The notes: a model not told the origin generated them from the letters alone. Numbered from the stretch's first letter, positions 1-9,047 are shown. The stretch: 64,000 nt of DNA from Luteolibacter sp. Y139 (GCF_038066715.1 NZ_JBBUKT010000018.1:1-64000); one strand, 5' to 3'. Made by a program: numbers and translations.

Positions 1-138
1 GGTGAACAAGCAGGCAATCAACCCGGCCAGGGAAACCAACCGGGACAACAGCCCGGACAAGGTCAGCGTGGTGAACAAGCAGGCAATCAACCCGGTCAAG
101 GTAACCAGCCCGGACAACAGCCCGGTGAAGGCCAGCGC
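1..138 (+). repeat. 69-bp in-frame tandem repeat
   Basis: Bases 1-69 and 70-138 are two near-identical 69-bp units beginning ggtgaacaagcaggcaatca. Each encodes 23 residues starting GEQAGNQPGQGNQPGQQPG. The array is probably longer upstream of the window. Differences between units are mostly silent third-position changes, so the peptide repeat appears to be conserved. Confidence 0.9.
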
Positions 139-555
139 GGAGATCCCCAACAGGCACAAGGGAACCGGCTCAACCCCGCAGGCGCATCCGGCGGTGGCAA
201 TGGCCGAGGTGGTTCCCGCAATTCCCCGATCACCGGCAACGATTTCCAAGAATGGAACGAGCGCCTGGCCGATCTCGAAACGCTTGTCGAAGATCCCGAG
301 GCGCAGGCAGCCGTTGCCCGCGCTCGCCAAGCCAGCCGCGAGATGAGGCGCGACTTCACCCGCCATTCCGTAGAGCCTGGCCAGGACAAGCTCGACAAGG
401 AGATCGTGCGCCCGCTCGCCGAAGCGGCCCACAAGATTGACGAGCGGTTGCGCGAACTCGATCGCAAGGACCCGCTTGCCCCGGTCGGCAGAGATCCGGT
501 GCCAGAACGCTACGACGATCTGGTCCGTCGCTACTTTGAGGAATTGGGGAAATGA
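1..555 (+). CDS. C-terminal part of a Gln/Gly-rich protein (5' truncated by window edge)
   Basis: Reading frame 1 is open from the first base to a TGA at 553-555. The visible part has a low-complexity Gly/Gln/Pro/Asn segment of about 75 residues, then a charged helical tail ending RRYFEELGK. The stop overlaps the ATG of the next gene (ATGA, 552-555), so the two are probably translationally coupled. Proteins with long Q/G-rich linkers do occur upstream of vWA membrane genes in Planctomycetes and Verrucomicrobia, but the N-terminal domain is outside the window, so no function is assigned. Confidence 0.75.
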   Translation, partial: GEQAGNQPGQGNQPGQQPGQGQRGEQAGNQPGQGNQPGQQPGEGQRGDPQQAQGNRLNPAGASGGGNGRGGSRNSPITGNDFQEWNERLADLETLVEDPEAQAAVARARQASREMRRDFTRHSVEPGQDKLDKEIVRPLAEAAHKIDERLRELDRKDPLAPVGRDPVPERYDDLVRRYFEELGK

Positions 556-2870
556 CCGGCGCCCTCGTCATCGCAAACATGAGGATCGTCTGGACCGAAA
601 GCGGCTGGATCGCGCCGGGCATCATCGCGCTTGTGGTCATCGCCGCTTTCTTGCTTCTCAGCTATCGCAACAAGCCGTGGATCCCTTTGCGCATTCGCTT
701 CTTGGCGGGCGGACTGAAGTGGCTCGGCTTCGCCCTGCTCCTCTTCTTCCTGCTGCGACCGGAAATCGTCCGCACTCACAATCGCCCCGGCACCAACCAC
801 TGGGCGCTCCTGTTAGACAATAGCCGCAGCATGACCCTGCAGGATCAGGCCGATGACAAATCGCGCGGTGACCGGATGAATGCACTTCTCGAGCCCAAGC
901 CGGAGAACTGGCAGGAGAAACTCGGCAAGGCCTTCATCCTCGACCGCTTCTCGTTCGACCAGCGCCTGCATCATCGCACACCGCTGGACTTCGCGGGGGA
1001 CGCCTCGGCTCTTGCCCGTTCCCTGGGTGAAGTGAAGGACCGTTATCAAGGACGTCCGCTCGCCGGCATCCTCGTGGTCACCGACGGCAGCCCCACCGAC
1101 ACGGCCGCATTGGAGGGAATGAAGGAAAGCTTGCCACCGGTATTCCCCTTGGTCATCGCGCCGGAAAAACCGCTGCTGGATCTCTCTGTCGCCAGCGCAA
1201 CCGCCCGGGCCACCCTCTTCGAGGACGCACCGATTATTGTCGATGCCTCAATCTCAGCTCTCGGGCTGCTTGGAAAGACCGTCATCGCCACCGTGAGTGA
1301 GCATGGCGGCAAGGTGCTGGAGGAGCAGCGCCACGATTTCACCGAGGACCAAGGCACCTGGAATCCACGCTTCCAAGTCCGCCCGGAAGCAACCGGCACC
1401 ACCTTTCTCGAAGTGGAAGTGAAGCCCGCAGACACACTTCAGGAAGCCACGCTGGAGAACAACCGCCGCATGGTCGCCGCGAATCGAGACAGCGGTCCCT
1501 ACCGCGTGCTCTACATCGGCGGGCGACCGAACTTCGAACACAAGTTCCTCCAGCGCGCACTGGAAGAAGATCCGGACGTCAGCCTGACCAGTGTCATCCG
1601 CGTCGCACGGCGCGAGCCGAAGTTCCAGATGAAGAGCCGCGAGGGCGAAACCAGCAATCCCCTCTATCGAGGCTTCGCGGACCAGGAAAACGCGGAACGT
1701 TTCGACGAAGCCGTCTTCCTCCGTCTCAACACGAAGGAAAGCGATGAACTCGACAAAGGCTTCCCGAAGACACCGGGTGGACTGTTTCCCTTCGATGCAG
1801 TCATCCTCGACGACGTCGAAGCGGAGTTCTTCACTCGAGACCAGCAGCGCCTGCTCCAGCGCTACGTGTCGGAGCGTGGCGGTAGCGTTCTCATGCTCGG
1901 CGGCATGGAGTCGCTGGATGCCGGCGGCTACAAGGACACCGCGATCGGCGAGATGCTGCCGGTTTATCTCGACCCCGCAACGCCCGCCGATGGTCCGTCG
2001 TCGGGCCGATTCTCACTGACCCGCGAGGGTCTGTTAGAGCCGTGGGCGCGCCTTCGAAAAACCGAAGCCGAGGAAGATCGCCGCCTGCGTGAGATGCCGG
2101 AGTTTCAAAACATCCATCGCCTCCCCTCGATCCGCCCCGGGGCGATGGAAGTCGGCAAGTTCGAATCGGGCGATGCGAGCAGTCCCGCTCTCGCCGTTCG
2201 CCGCTACGGTCGCGGACATACCGCCGTCATCGCCGCCACCGATCTCTGGCGCTGGGGTCTCCATGACGCGAGCTCCCATGCCGACATGGACAAGACGTGG
2301 CGGCAGCTGACTCGCTGGCTGCTATCCGACGTGCCGCGCCCGCTCGCCGTGAAAGCGGAGAACTCATCCAACGGCCACCTCGTCACCACTCGCTTGTTAG
2401 GCGAGGATTTCCAGCCTTCGGAATCCGGTGGCATCGCGCTGCGCGTCCGTCGCCCCGACGATACTTGGACCAGCCTTTCCCCGCGGCCGAATGCCGAAAC
2501 TCCCGGCCTGCTCGAATCGCTCCACACCGACACCGCTCCCGGCCCCTATCTTGCTGAAGCCACCAGCCGTGCCGCCGGAACCCGACCCGCCCAATCCGCC
2601 AGCACCGGTTGGGTGGTGAATGCCCTGCAGGACGAATACCTCGCCCTCAAGCCTGACATGGACGCGATGAACCGTCTCGCCTCCGCCACCGGCGGCCGTG
2701 TCCTTTCGCCGGGTGGCTTGGATGAATTTGTTAGATCACTCGATGATCTTCCGGTCCCGATCACTGAAACCCGCTCCGAACCGCTTTGGCACTCACCATG
2801 GTGGCTCGCTGCCGCACTCGGCTGTTTCATCGGCGAGTGGGCATTGCGCCGTTGGAAGAAACTCGCATGA
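552..2870 (+). CDS. vWA / glutamine amidotransferase-like membrane protein
   Basis: The 772-residue protein starts with two membrane helices (about residues 16-37 and 50-66). A vWA-like region follows with a DNSRS sequence matching the DxSxS metal site and a downstream VVTDGSPTD. The later YIGGRPNFEHKFLQRALEEDP and VLMLGGMESLDAGGY stretches resemble the DUF1355/class I amidotransferase-like fold of such proteins. A last membrane helix (WWLAAALGCFIGEWAL) lies at the C-terminus. It overlaps both neighbours by ATGA (552-555 and 2867-2870). Families of this layout are often linked to MoxR/DUF58 chaperone-type operons; the exact role is unknown. Confidence 0.8.
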   Translation: MTGALVIANMRIVWTESGWIAPGIIALVVIAAFLLLSYRNKPWIPLRIRFLAGGLKWLGFALLLFFLLRPEIVRTHNRPGTNHWALLLDNSRSMTLQDQADDKSRGDRMNALLEPKPENWQEKLGKAFILDRFSFDQRLHHRTPLDFAGDASALARSLGEVKDRYQGRPLAGILVVTDGSPTDTAALEGMKESLPPVFPLVIAPEKPLLDLSVASATARATLFEDAPIIVDASISALGLLGKTVIATVSEHGGKVLEEQRHDFTEDQGTWNPRFQVRPEATGTTFLEVEVKPADTLQEATLENNRRMVAANRDSGPYRVLYIGGRPNFEHKFLQRALEEDPDVSLTSVIRVARREPKFQMKSREGETSNPLYRGFADQENAERFDEAVFLRLNTKESDELDKGFPKTPGGLFPFDAVILDDVEAEFFTRDQQRLLQRYVSERGGSVLMLGGMESLDAGGYKDTAIGEMLPVYLDPATPADGPSSGRFSLTREGLLEPWARLRKTEAEEDRRLREMPEFQNIHRLPSIRPGAMEVGKFESGDASSPALAVRRYGRGHTAVIAATDLWRWGLHDASSHADMDKTWRQLTRWLLSDVPRPLAVKAENSSNGHLVTTRLLGEDFQPSESGGIALRVRRPDDTWTSLSPRPNAETPGLLESLHTDTAPGPYLAEATSRAAGTRPAQSASTGWVVNALQDEYLALKPDMDAMNRLASATGGRVLSPGGLDEFVRSLDDLPVPITETRSEPLWHSPWWLAAALGCFIGEWALRRWKKLA

Positions 2871-3784
2871 AGACGTTGCTGCTACTTCTGATTGGCGCGA
2901 TCCCGATACTGCAGGCGGAGGAAAAGCGCGCCCTCTTGATCGTAGTCGGCGAACCCGGCAATCCGCTTTACCAAGACGAGTTCAAGCGGCAGGCGAAGGC
3001 GTGGCAAGATCTCGCCGCGAAGGCGAAGATGGATACAAACACTGTCGGCCTCGGCAACGAGCCTGCCGACGGAGATCGCCCGGATCTTGAGAAAGCCATC
3101 ACGGCCCTGCCGAAAGCAGGCGGAGACCTGTGGCTCGTATGGATCGGCCACGGCACCTTTGACGGCCGTTCCGCGAAGTTCAATCTGCGCGGCCCCGACA
3201 TCGAGGCGACCTCCATCGCGGAACTTCTCAAGCCCTTCCAGCGCCGCTTGATCGTTCTCAATCTCTTCTCTGCGAGCGGTCCTTTCATCGAGCCGCTGGC
3301 CGGCAAGAACCGGGTCATCGTCAGTGCCAACCGCGGCGGAGAGCGAAACTACTCGCGCCTCGGCGAGAAACTCGCGGACTCACTGGTTTCAGCAGATGCC
3401 GATCTCGATCTCGATGGCTCGCTATCCCTGTTAGAAGCCGTGCTCCACGCCTCCGCTGCGACCAAGGCCTTCTACGATGATGCCCAGCGGGTCGTCTCAG
3501 AACACGCCGTCATCGAAGACAATGGCGATGGCCGCGCCACCGGCACGGACAAGTTCAAAGGGCTGCGTGCCGAGGGCCCGGCTCCCGATGGTGCCCTTGC
3601 CCGCGAGATTCATTTCCTCGGCGACAGTGCCGATCCGCTTTCACCCGAAGCGCGCGACGAACGAACCAAGCTGGAAGCCGAAATCGAAGCCCTGCGTCAA
3701 CGCAAAAAGGCCCTCAAGGAAGACGACTACTATGCGGAGTTGGAAACACTAATGCGCCGCATGGCCAAGCTCTATGGCAAATAG
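2867..3784 (+). CDS. Exported caspase/legumain-fold protein, probably inactive
   Basis: The ATG at 2867 overlaps the previous stop and gives a clean signal peptide (MKTLLLLLIGAIPILQA). The mature part begins KRALLIVVGEPGNPLY and carries WIGHGTFDG, which resembles the His-Gly motif of C13/caspase-fold peptidases. At the usual catalytic-Cys strand the sequence is VLNLFSASGPF, so the nucleophile position is Ala/Ser and not Cys. The C-terminus is a charged coiled coil (about 40 residues). Most likely a secreted non-catalytic partner of the upstream vWA protein; the fold call is from motif pattern only. Confidence 0.65.
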   Translation: MKTLLLLLIGAIPILQAEEKRALLIVVGEPGNPLYQDEFKRQAKAWQDLAAKAKMDTNTVGLGNEPADGDRPDLEKAITALPKAGGDLWLVWIGHGTFDGRSAKFNLRGPDIEATSIAELLKPFQRRLIVLNLFSASGPFIEPLAGKNRVIVSANRGGERNYSRLGEKLADSLVSADADLDLDGSLSLLEAVLHASAATKAFYDDAQRVVSEHAVIEDNGDGRATGTDKFKGLRAEGPAPDGALAREIHFLGDSADPLSPEARDERTKLEAEIEALRQRKKALKEDDYYAELETLMRRMAKLYGK

Positions 3785-3792
3785 AGGACATC

Positions 3793-4242
3793 TCACAGCC
3801 TTCGGTCGAACTCGAAGCGCTCCACCTTTCCCGTCTTCAACTTCGGCACTTGAGGATGGCGAGGGTTAAAGAGGAGATTCCTCTCCTGGGGCACCACCAC
3901 GCTCGGCAGCACAAGCCCGACCGCTCTTTCCTTCGACAACCACGCGGCCCCGTAGCGCCTCGCGGCCATCGACGATGGCTGGTCACGCCAGCCATCTGGC
4001 AGCGCGCGCGCCGTTTCGATCCACTCGTCCGGCACATCCACAGGAATCACCCGCCACTCCAAGGCCAGCGCCTCCCGCGGCGCGTGCACGAGAATTTCCA
4101 GCGCTGCCAGGGCCCGTGACTCCGCCAGGTAAACTGCCGCGACGCCGGGCGGATTCCACCGCCCACCATGGATCCGGGCACCCTCACCATCCATCGCAGT
4201 CGCTGCCCAGCGCTCCTGCACGATCCGGAACCAGAGCGCCAT
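3793..4242 (-). CDS. RES-domain toxin (NAD+-degrading type)
   Basis: 149 residues starting MALWFRIVQE, one base after the antitoxin stop. It has the RES signature: R28 in HGGRWN, E49 in AALEILVH and S114 in VLPSVVVP. Characterised RES toxins (MbcT, Res) remove NAD+ by phosphorolysis or hydrolysis and are held inactive by the cognate Xre/MbcA protein. Upstream in-frame ATGs exist but lie inside the antitoxin gene, so 4242 is preferred. Confidence 0.88.
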   Translation of the reverse strand: MALWFRIVQERWAATAMDGEGARIHGGRWNPPGVAAVYLAESRALAALEILVHAPREALALEWRVIPVDVPDEWIETARALPDGWRDQPSSMAARRYGAAWLSKERAVGLVLPSVVVPQERNLLFNPRHPQVPKLKTGKVERFEFDRRL

Positions 4243-4243
4243 T

Positions 4244-4762
4244 TCAGGAAAACACGCCGTGTTCAATGCGACCGAGCAGCGCCTCCACCTCCCGCGCTCC
4301 GACTTCCGTATCCGCGAAATCCAATGGGCACTCGCCATGGAAGGCCAAGGCCGGCGCCGCCAGCCACGACCGCGCCGATTCCACGCCGCCCAAGGCCACT
4401 TCCGCCCGGCCCAGTAGCCGCGCATAACGAACCAGCCGGTCCGAAGCAGCGCGATCCAGCGTCCCGCCCACCTTGCGACGATGCAGCGTGGCCCGCGATA
4501 GACCGAGCAACCCGGCCAGCCGCTCTTCCGAGAGGCCGAGCATGTCTCTCAGGGCATGAAACTCCGACATGGGGAGCCCGTCCCGGACCTTCTCGATCAT
4601 GTATGCCGCCTCCGGTTCGTGGAGCGCCGAGCCCTTGAAACGATCTTCTATATCCGGAGCGAGTGGCACCGGTGGCAAGGCACCGTCACTGGACTTTCTG
4701 AGTTCATCGCGGCCGCTGGCCTTTCGCTTCATATGAAGCAATCTATCACTCCATCTGCCCAT
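4244..4762 (-). CDS. Xre/MbcA/ParS-type antitoxin (DUF2384-like)
   Basis: 172 residues. The helix-turn-helix region is LGLSEERLAGLLGLSRATLH (about 83-102), followed by the C-terminal toxin-binding region (DRLVRYARLLGRAEVALGG and SWLAAPALAF). It lies directly upstream of the RES gene with a 1-nt gap, the canonical antitoxin-first order. Such antitoxins repress their own operon. The start may be 4762 or the internal Met at residue 11. Confidence 0.85.
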   Translation of the reverse strand: MGRWSDRLLHMKRKASGRDELRKSSDGALPPVPLAPDIEDRFKGSALHEPEAAYMIEKVRDGLPMSEFHALRDMLGLSEERLAGLLGLSRATLHRRKVGGTLDRAASDRLVRYARLLGRAEVALGGVESARSWLAAPALAFHGECPLDFADTEVGAREVEALLGRIEHGVFS

Positions 4763-4844
4763 GCCAAGTATTTTCCTCTCTTGCCTCCGCGCTTGCCTCC
4801 ATTCCCCTTGCGCCGCGGCCTATGCCCCGTAGCCTCGCGGGATC

Positions 4845-6332
4845 ATGCTCGCGCGTTTCGTTCTACCGCTTGCCTTGTTGGCGGCAGGTCCAGCCCTTGC
4901 CCAGACGGTCGCAGCTTCCACCCCGAAAGCCCCGGCCGGTGCCCCCTCGGACATCTACCGCTCGGCCGTACGGATCGAGGCCGCTGCACAGGTGCCGGAC
5001 TATCAGACGCCGTGGAATAGCGGCCGCTTCGGGGGGGGGATCGGCACTGGCTTCATCATCGGCAAGAACCAGTTTCTCACCAACGCCCACGTCGTATCCA
5101 ATGCCCGCCGCCTGCTGATCACCATCCACGGCGGCTCGCGGAAATACCCGGCGCAGGTGAAGTACATCGCCCATGATTGCGATCTCGCTCTGCTGGAAGT
5201 GGAGGATTTCTCGGACTTCGAAAAACTGCCCGTCTTCTCGTTCGGCGAGGTGCCCCAGCTTGAAAGCCAGGTCCGCGTGATCGGCTACCCCATCGGCGGC
5301 GAGCGGCTGTCCGTCACGCGCGGCGTCGTCTCGCGCATCGACTTCTCTGCCTACTCCCACTCGCGCGCCGACCAGCACCTCATCGTGCAGATCGATGCCG
5401 CCATCAACCCAGGCAACTCCGGCGGCCCGGTCGTGCAGGATGGCAAGGTCGTCGGCGTCGCCTTCCAAGGCCTGCGCCAAGCGGACAATACCGGCTACAT
5501 CATCCCTACTCCGGTCATCCGCCGCTTCCTCAAGGACATCTCGGACGGCCACTACGACTACTACGTGGACCTCGGCGCCTCCACCTTCCCGCTCTACAAT
5601 CCCGCCATGCGCCAGGCGCTCAAGCTGAAGGATGATGGCAATGGCGTGCTCGTCACCGATGTCACCCCCACCGGCTCCTGCGAAGGCGTGCTGAAGCCAG
5701 GCGACGTGCTCGTCTCGATCGACGGCCACGAAGTCGACAGCGCCGGCCAGATTCTCCTCGATGGCGAAAAAGTGGATCTCAACGAAGTCGTCGAACGCAA
5801 GTTCGCCGGTGACAAGGTCGCCCTCCGCTGGCTCAGCCAAGGCTCTTGGAATGACAAGGACGTCGAGCTCAAGCCACTGCCACCGGCACGCATGTATGCC
5901 ATCCAGTATGAGAAGAAGCCGCGCTACACTGTCTTCGCCGGCCTCGTTTTCCAACCGCTGGACACCAATCTCTTCGCCACCAGCAAGCTCGACGACGTCA
6001 ACGTCCGCCGCCTCTACACCGACTACGTGCCAAAGGGCATCTTCACCGAGCGCCAGGACATCGTGCTTCTGACCCGCGTCGAAAGCGATCCCGTGAATAG
6101 TCAGCTTGGCGGCTTCGCCGGCAAGGCCGTGGACAAGATCAACGGCACCGTGGTCAAGAGCCTCAAGCACGCACACGAACTCCTCAATCCCGCCACGCCG
6201 CCCGAGTTCTTCGTCATTGAGCTGTTCGGCTCGCCGCGTCCCATCGTGCTTCCCGGCAATGCCATCGCCGCCGCGAACAAGCGCGTGAGCGAAACCTACG
6301 CCATCGACCATCTTTCCAATCTCGAAGAGTGA
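4845..6332 (+). CDS. Exported trypsin-like serine protease with PDZ domain
   Basis: Signal peptide MLARFVLPLALLAAGPALAQ. The HtrA/Deg-type triad is intact: H82 in LTNAHVV, D113 in HDCDLALL and S192 in NPGNSGGP. A PDZ-like segment follows at about 265-320 (VLVTDVTP, LKPGDVLVSIDG), then a second degenerate C-terminal domain. It should act in the periplasm on misfolded or specific substrates. Followed at once by a paralogue lacking the triad. Confidence 0.9.
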   Translation: MLARFVLPLALLAAGPALAQTVAASTPKAPAGAPSDIYRSAVRIEAAAQVPDYQTPWNSGRFGGGIGTGFIIGKNQFLTNAHVVSNARRLLITIHGGSRKYPAQVKYIAHDCDLALLEVEDFSDFEKLPVFSFGEVPQLESQVRVIGYPIGGERLSVTRGVVSRIDFSAYSHSRADQHLIVQIDAAINPGNSGGPVVQDGKVVGVAFQGLRQADNTGYIIPTPVIRRFLKDISDGHYDYYVDLGASTFPLYNPAMRQALKLKDDGNGVLVTDVTPTGSCEGVLKPGDVLVSIDGHEVDSAGQILLDGEKVDLNEVVERKFAGDKVALRWLSQGSWNDKDVELKPLPPARMYAIQYEKKPRYTVFAGLVFQPLDTNLFATSKLDDVNVRRLYTDYVPKGIFTERQDIVLLTRVESDPVNSQLGGFAGKAVDKINGTVVKSLKHAHELLNPATPPEFFVIELFGSPRPIVLPGNAIAAANKRVSETYAIDHLSNLEE

Positions 6333-6340
6333 AATCCGCC

Positions 6341-7873
6341 ATGCGCCCTCACCTGCTGCTCCCTCTCTTGTTTCTTTCCGCCTGCGACCGTCCGCAGGCG
6401 GCCGTCGAGCCCGTAGCCGCCGCTCCGGTTGCTCCCGGCCCGGTTCCAGTGGCGAACCCTGACGAGATCCTGCCCTCGGTAGTCCGCATCAATACCACCC
6501 AACAGTCGTGGGATCAGGCCGAGCCTTGGCAAAAGAATACTCCCGGCAAGCGCCGCTCGCTCGGCGCCATCGTTGGCAACGGGATCATCCTCACCACCGC
6601 GGAGATGGCGGCTGATGCCACCTATATCGAGCTCGAGTCTCCCGATGGAAAGAAACTGGCACCCGCCAAAACCATCGCAGTCGACTACGAGGCAAACCTC
6701 GCCCTGTTAGGTCTTACCGACGAGAGCAATGCCAAGTTCTTCGAAGGCACCAAGCCCCTCGAAATCTCCGCACCACCGAAAATCGGCGACACGCTCGATA
6801 TCCTGCAAGTCGAGGAAAACGGCTCGCCGCTCATCACCAGCGGCGGGATCCAGAGTATCGACGTCGTTTCAAATTTCCTGCCCGGCCAATTCTTCCTCAC
6901 CTACGAGGTGAAGGCCTCGATGCAGAGCGCCGCCAGCAGCTTCTCGCTGCCGGTGTTGCGGGACGGCAAGCTCGCAGGCCTGCTCACCAGCTATGATTCG
7001 AAGGACCAGATCAGCGACGTCGTTGCCACGGAGATCGTCGCTCGCTTCGTGAAGGAAGGCTCGGATGCCGACTATGCCGGCTTCCCATCGCTCGGCATTT
7101 CGATCAGCCGCACGGACGATCCGAATTTCCGGCTCTTCCTGAAGCTTCCCGATGATGGTGGAGGGCTCTACGTCTCGAATGTCCGCGTCGGCAGCGCCGC
7201 CGAAAAGGCCGGCCTCAAGAAGGGCGATGTCATTCTCTCCATCGACGGCAACGATATCGACCGCCTCGGCTACTTCGTGGACAAGCACTATGGCCGCCTC
7301 TACTGGAGCCACCTCGTCCGCGGCGCCAAGGCCAGCGGCGACAAGGTCGATCTCGTCGTCCAGCGCGATGGCCAGCCGCAGAACATTTCCGCCGTACTCG
7401 ATCGCCGCGATGAAGTCAGCCAGCTCGTGCCCGCCTACGCCTTCGGGAAGGCCCCGAACTTCCTCGTCAAGGGCGGCCTGATTTTCCAGGAACTCACCAA
7501 GCCCGTCTTGGAATCCTTTGGCAATGAATGGCAGTCCCGGGCCCCGCTCAACCTGCTGGACGTCTACGAGAACCCCGAGAAATACGAATCCCGCTGCCGC
7601 CGGGTCGTCTTCCTCTCCAATGTCATCCCCACCCCTGCCACCGTCGGCTACGAGTCGCTGCAAAGCATGATCGTGACCAAGGTCAACGGTAAGGATATCA
7701 AGGACATGAAGACCCTTATCGAGGCCTTCAAGACGCCTGCCGCCGATGGCCTCCACTCGATCGAGTTCGACGAGGAAAAGTTCCACGTCTACCTCGACGA
7801 GAGCATTTCGGACACGGTGGACAAGCAACTCCTCCAGCGCGGGCTGCCCAAGCTCTCGCGGGCGGATGACTGA
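6341..7873 (+). CDS. Lipoprotein paralogue of the upstream protease with all three catalytic residues lost
   Basis: Start ATG 6341 gives a lipobox signal (LLPLLFLSAC, Cys probably lipidated); GTG 6329, overlapping the previous stop, is the alternative. The protein aligns throughout with the upstream protease, but LTNAHVV is replaced by LTTAEMA, HDCDLALL by YEANLALL and PGNSGGP by SAASSFSLP. A PDZ-like block remains (VGSAAEKAGLKKGDVILSIDG). It is therefore a predicted pseudo-protease, probably anchored to a membrane and working with its active neighbour. Confidence 0.85.
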   Translation: MRPHLLLPLLFLSACDRPQAAVEPVAAAPVAPGPVPVANPDEILPSVVRINTTQQSWDQAEPWQKNTPGKRRSLGAIVGNGIILTTAEMAADATYIELESPDGKKLAPAKTIAVDYEANLALLGLTDESNAKFFEGTKPLEISAPPKIGDTLDILQVEENGSPLITSGGIQSIDVVSNFLPGQFFLTYEVKASMQSAASSFSLPVLRDGKLAGLLTSYDSKDQISDVVATEIVARFVKEGSDADYAGFPSLGISISRTDDPNFRLFLKLPDDGGGLYVSNVRVGSAAEKAGLKKGDVILSIDGNDIDRLGYFVDKHYGRLYWSHLVRGAKASGDKVDLVVQRDGQPQNISAVLDRRDEVSQLVPAYAFGKAPNFLVKGGLIFQELTKPVLESFGNEWQSRAPLNLLDVYENPEKYESRCRRVVFLSNVIPTPATVGYESLQSMIVTKVNGKDIKDMKTLIEAFKTPAADGLHSIEFDEEKFHVYLDESISDTVDKQLLQRGLPKLSRADD

Positions 7874-7961
7874 TGACGGAGCCGCGATTTTCTTTCAATT
7901 TTCCGGTTGTCAAAACCCGGTCGGCCACCCTTAATCCCGCCCCACCTCGCAGGGGTAACAC

Positions 7962-8037
7962 GGCTCAGTAGCTCAGTCGGTAGAGCAGCGGATTGAAAAT
8001 CCGCGTGTCGGCGGTTCGATTCCGTCCTGAGCCACCA
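7962..8037 (+). tRNA. tRNA-Phe (GAA)
   Basis: 76 nt with 3' CCA encoded. Acceptor stem GGCTCAG/CTGAGCC; D-arm GCTC/GAGC; anticodon stem GCGGA/TCCGC with loop TTGAAAA (anticodon GAA); T-arm GGCGG-TTCGATT-CCGTC. The accessory region begins just after it, but no second copy of its 3' end was found in the window. Confidence 0.97.
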
Positions 8038-8228
8038 CCTCTGCATCAGTCATTTACGACGAGGTCGCACCTAACAATTTTCAAGGTTGGAGCAGTTAAC
8101 GCGCAGTTTCCAGACGAGGATTGATTCAGCGACCTAAAGCGGCGACTCTGTGCCGACCACCTGATCGCAGCCAAAGTGCTGCTAAACAGGCGATTTAGGG
8201 AACACTCAGTGGTTGCGACAAGCCCCCC

Positions 8229-8501
8229 TTAAAGCGTCGCCTGCCCCTGCCGGACCGTTTTCATCGCGAGTTTGAGCGGCACCTTGTCGAGCAGGTCACT
8301 TGCCTTGCACCGCAATGCTGCTGCCAGAACAACGACTTCCCCGTCACCTACCCGACGCATCCCCGTCTCCACTTTGGCGAGTGTCACGCGAGAAATATCC
8401 CATCCGAGCCGCTGACAAGCCGCCGCGAGGTGATCTTGGGTCCAGTTGCGGGCCTCCCGCCGCGCTTTGACGCGTTCGCCAATTATGTTCAAGGAGGCCA
8501 T
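8229..8501 (-). CDS. XRE-family transcriptional regulator
   Basis: 90 residues. An HTH_3/XRE domain spans about residues 7-65 (RREARNWTQDHLAAACQRLG, then ISRVTLAKVETGMRRV). A perfect 16-bp palindrome sits 2 bp upstream of its ATG (8504-8519), so autoregulation is likely. It is divergent from the GYF_2 gene at 8580. Confidence 0.85.
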   Translation of the reverse strand: MASLNIIGERVKARREARNWTQDHLAAACQRLGWDISRVTLAKVETGMRRVGDGEVVVLAAALRCKASDLLDKVPLKLAMKTVRQGQATL

Positions 8502-8503
8502 TT

Positions 8504-8519
8504 GTTCCGTCTTCGGAAC
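8504..8519. promoter_or_regulatory. Palindromic operator candidate of the XRE regulator
   Basis: GTTCCG-TCTT-CGGAAC is a perfect 6-4-6 inverted repeat in the 78-bp space between the divergent XRE and GYF_2 genes. A half-site-like gttccgg recurs at about 8550. Spacing and position suit a dimeric XRE repressor controlling both directions. Confidence 0.5.
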
Positions 8520-8579
8520 TTGACCCTACCCGACGGACCGGGAATAAATGTTCCGGCACCGTTACATCGAAAACGCGAG

Positions 8580-8957
8580 ATGAACTCCTCCCCTGACGAA
8601 GCCAACTGGCACTACTCGGACGGCAACAGCTCCTACGGACCCGTTTCGATTGGAACGTTGCGTGAACTGGCGAAAGTCGGAGCGCTAGGCTCAGCCCATC
8701 TGGTCAAGAGAACTAATGACGCGGCCTGGAGTCCATTTGACTCCCGAATTCTCGGCGTGAGCTCTTTGAATCCAGATCCGCGCTCGGCTCTGCCAAACGA
8801 TCCCGTGAAAGGTGGGAACTCTGATTGGGTGCTGGGAGTAATCGGCATCGTGGCAATTATCGGTGGAGGATTCCTCCTCTTCACCAATTTTCACCCTGTA
8901 TTCATTGGCGTGCTTGCCGTCGGTTTCCTCCTGAAGCATCTCGCGCGAAAGGGATGA
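8580..8957 (+). CDS. GYF_2-domain membrane protein
   Basis: 125 residues from ATG 8580. The N-terminus WHYSDGNSSYGPVSIGTLRE is a GYF_2 (DUF4339) domain, a proline-peptide-binding fold common in Verrucomicrobia and Planctomycetes. Two hydrophobic segments follow (WVLGVIGIVAIIGGGFLLF and FIGVLAVGFLL). Probably an inner-membrane protein with a cytoplasmic GYF_2 domain. Confidence 0.75.
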   Translation: MNSSPDEANWHYSDGNSSYGPVSIGTLRELAKVGALGSAHLVKRTNDAAWSPFDSRILGVSSLNPDPRSALPNDPVKGGNSDWVLGVIGIVAIIGGGFLLFTNFHPVFIGVLAVGFLLKHLARKG

Positions 8958-9026
8958 GCAGTGCGTGGTTCACGAATCGAGCAACAGGTAAAGGAACTCA
9001 TCCGCTTTGAGCGAATGGATTCCGGA

Positions 9027-9047
9027 AGCCGATCGTGACGATCGGCT
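9027..9047. terminator. Bidirectional hairpin between convergent genes
   Basis: AGCCGATCG-TGA-CGATCGGCT is a perfect 9-bp stem (10-bp palindrome around one base) between the convergent stops at 8957 and 9069. There is no strong T-run, so it may be a weak or Rho-assisted terminator. Confidence 0.5.

Noticed and set aside
1..138. CRISPR-like array
   Set aside because: Adjacent 69-bp units with no spacers, in frame with a Q/G-rich protein.
4863..6311. 482-codon open frame opposite the protease gene
   Set aside because: Shadow of a high-GC codon pattern; Asp/Val/Gly/Ala-rich with no domain, while the plus strand carries a full catalytic triad and signal peptide.
6869..7828. 319-codon frame opposite the pseudo-protease
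   Set aside because: Same antisense compositional pattern; no motif.
7962..8037. tRNA-Phe as attachment site of the accessory region
   Set aside because: No second copy of the tRNA 3' end was found, and large serine recombinases seldom use tRNA genes.
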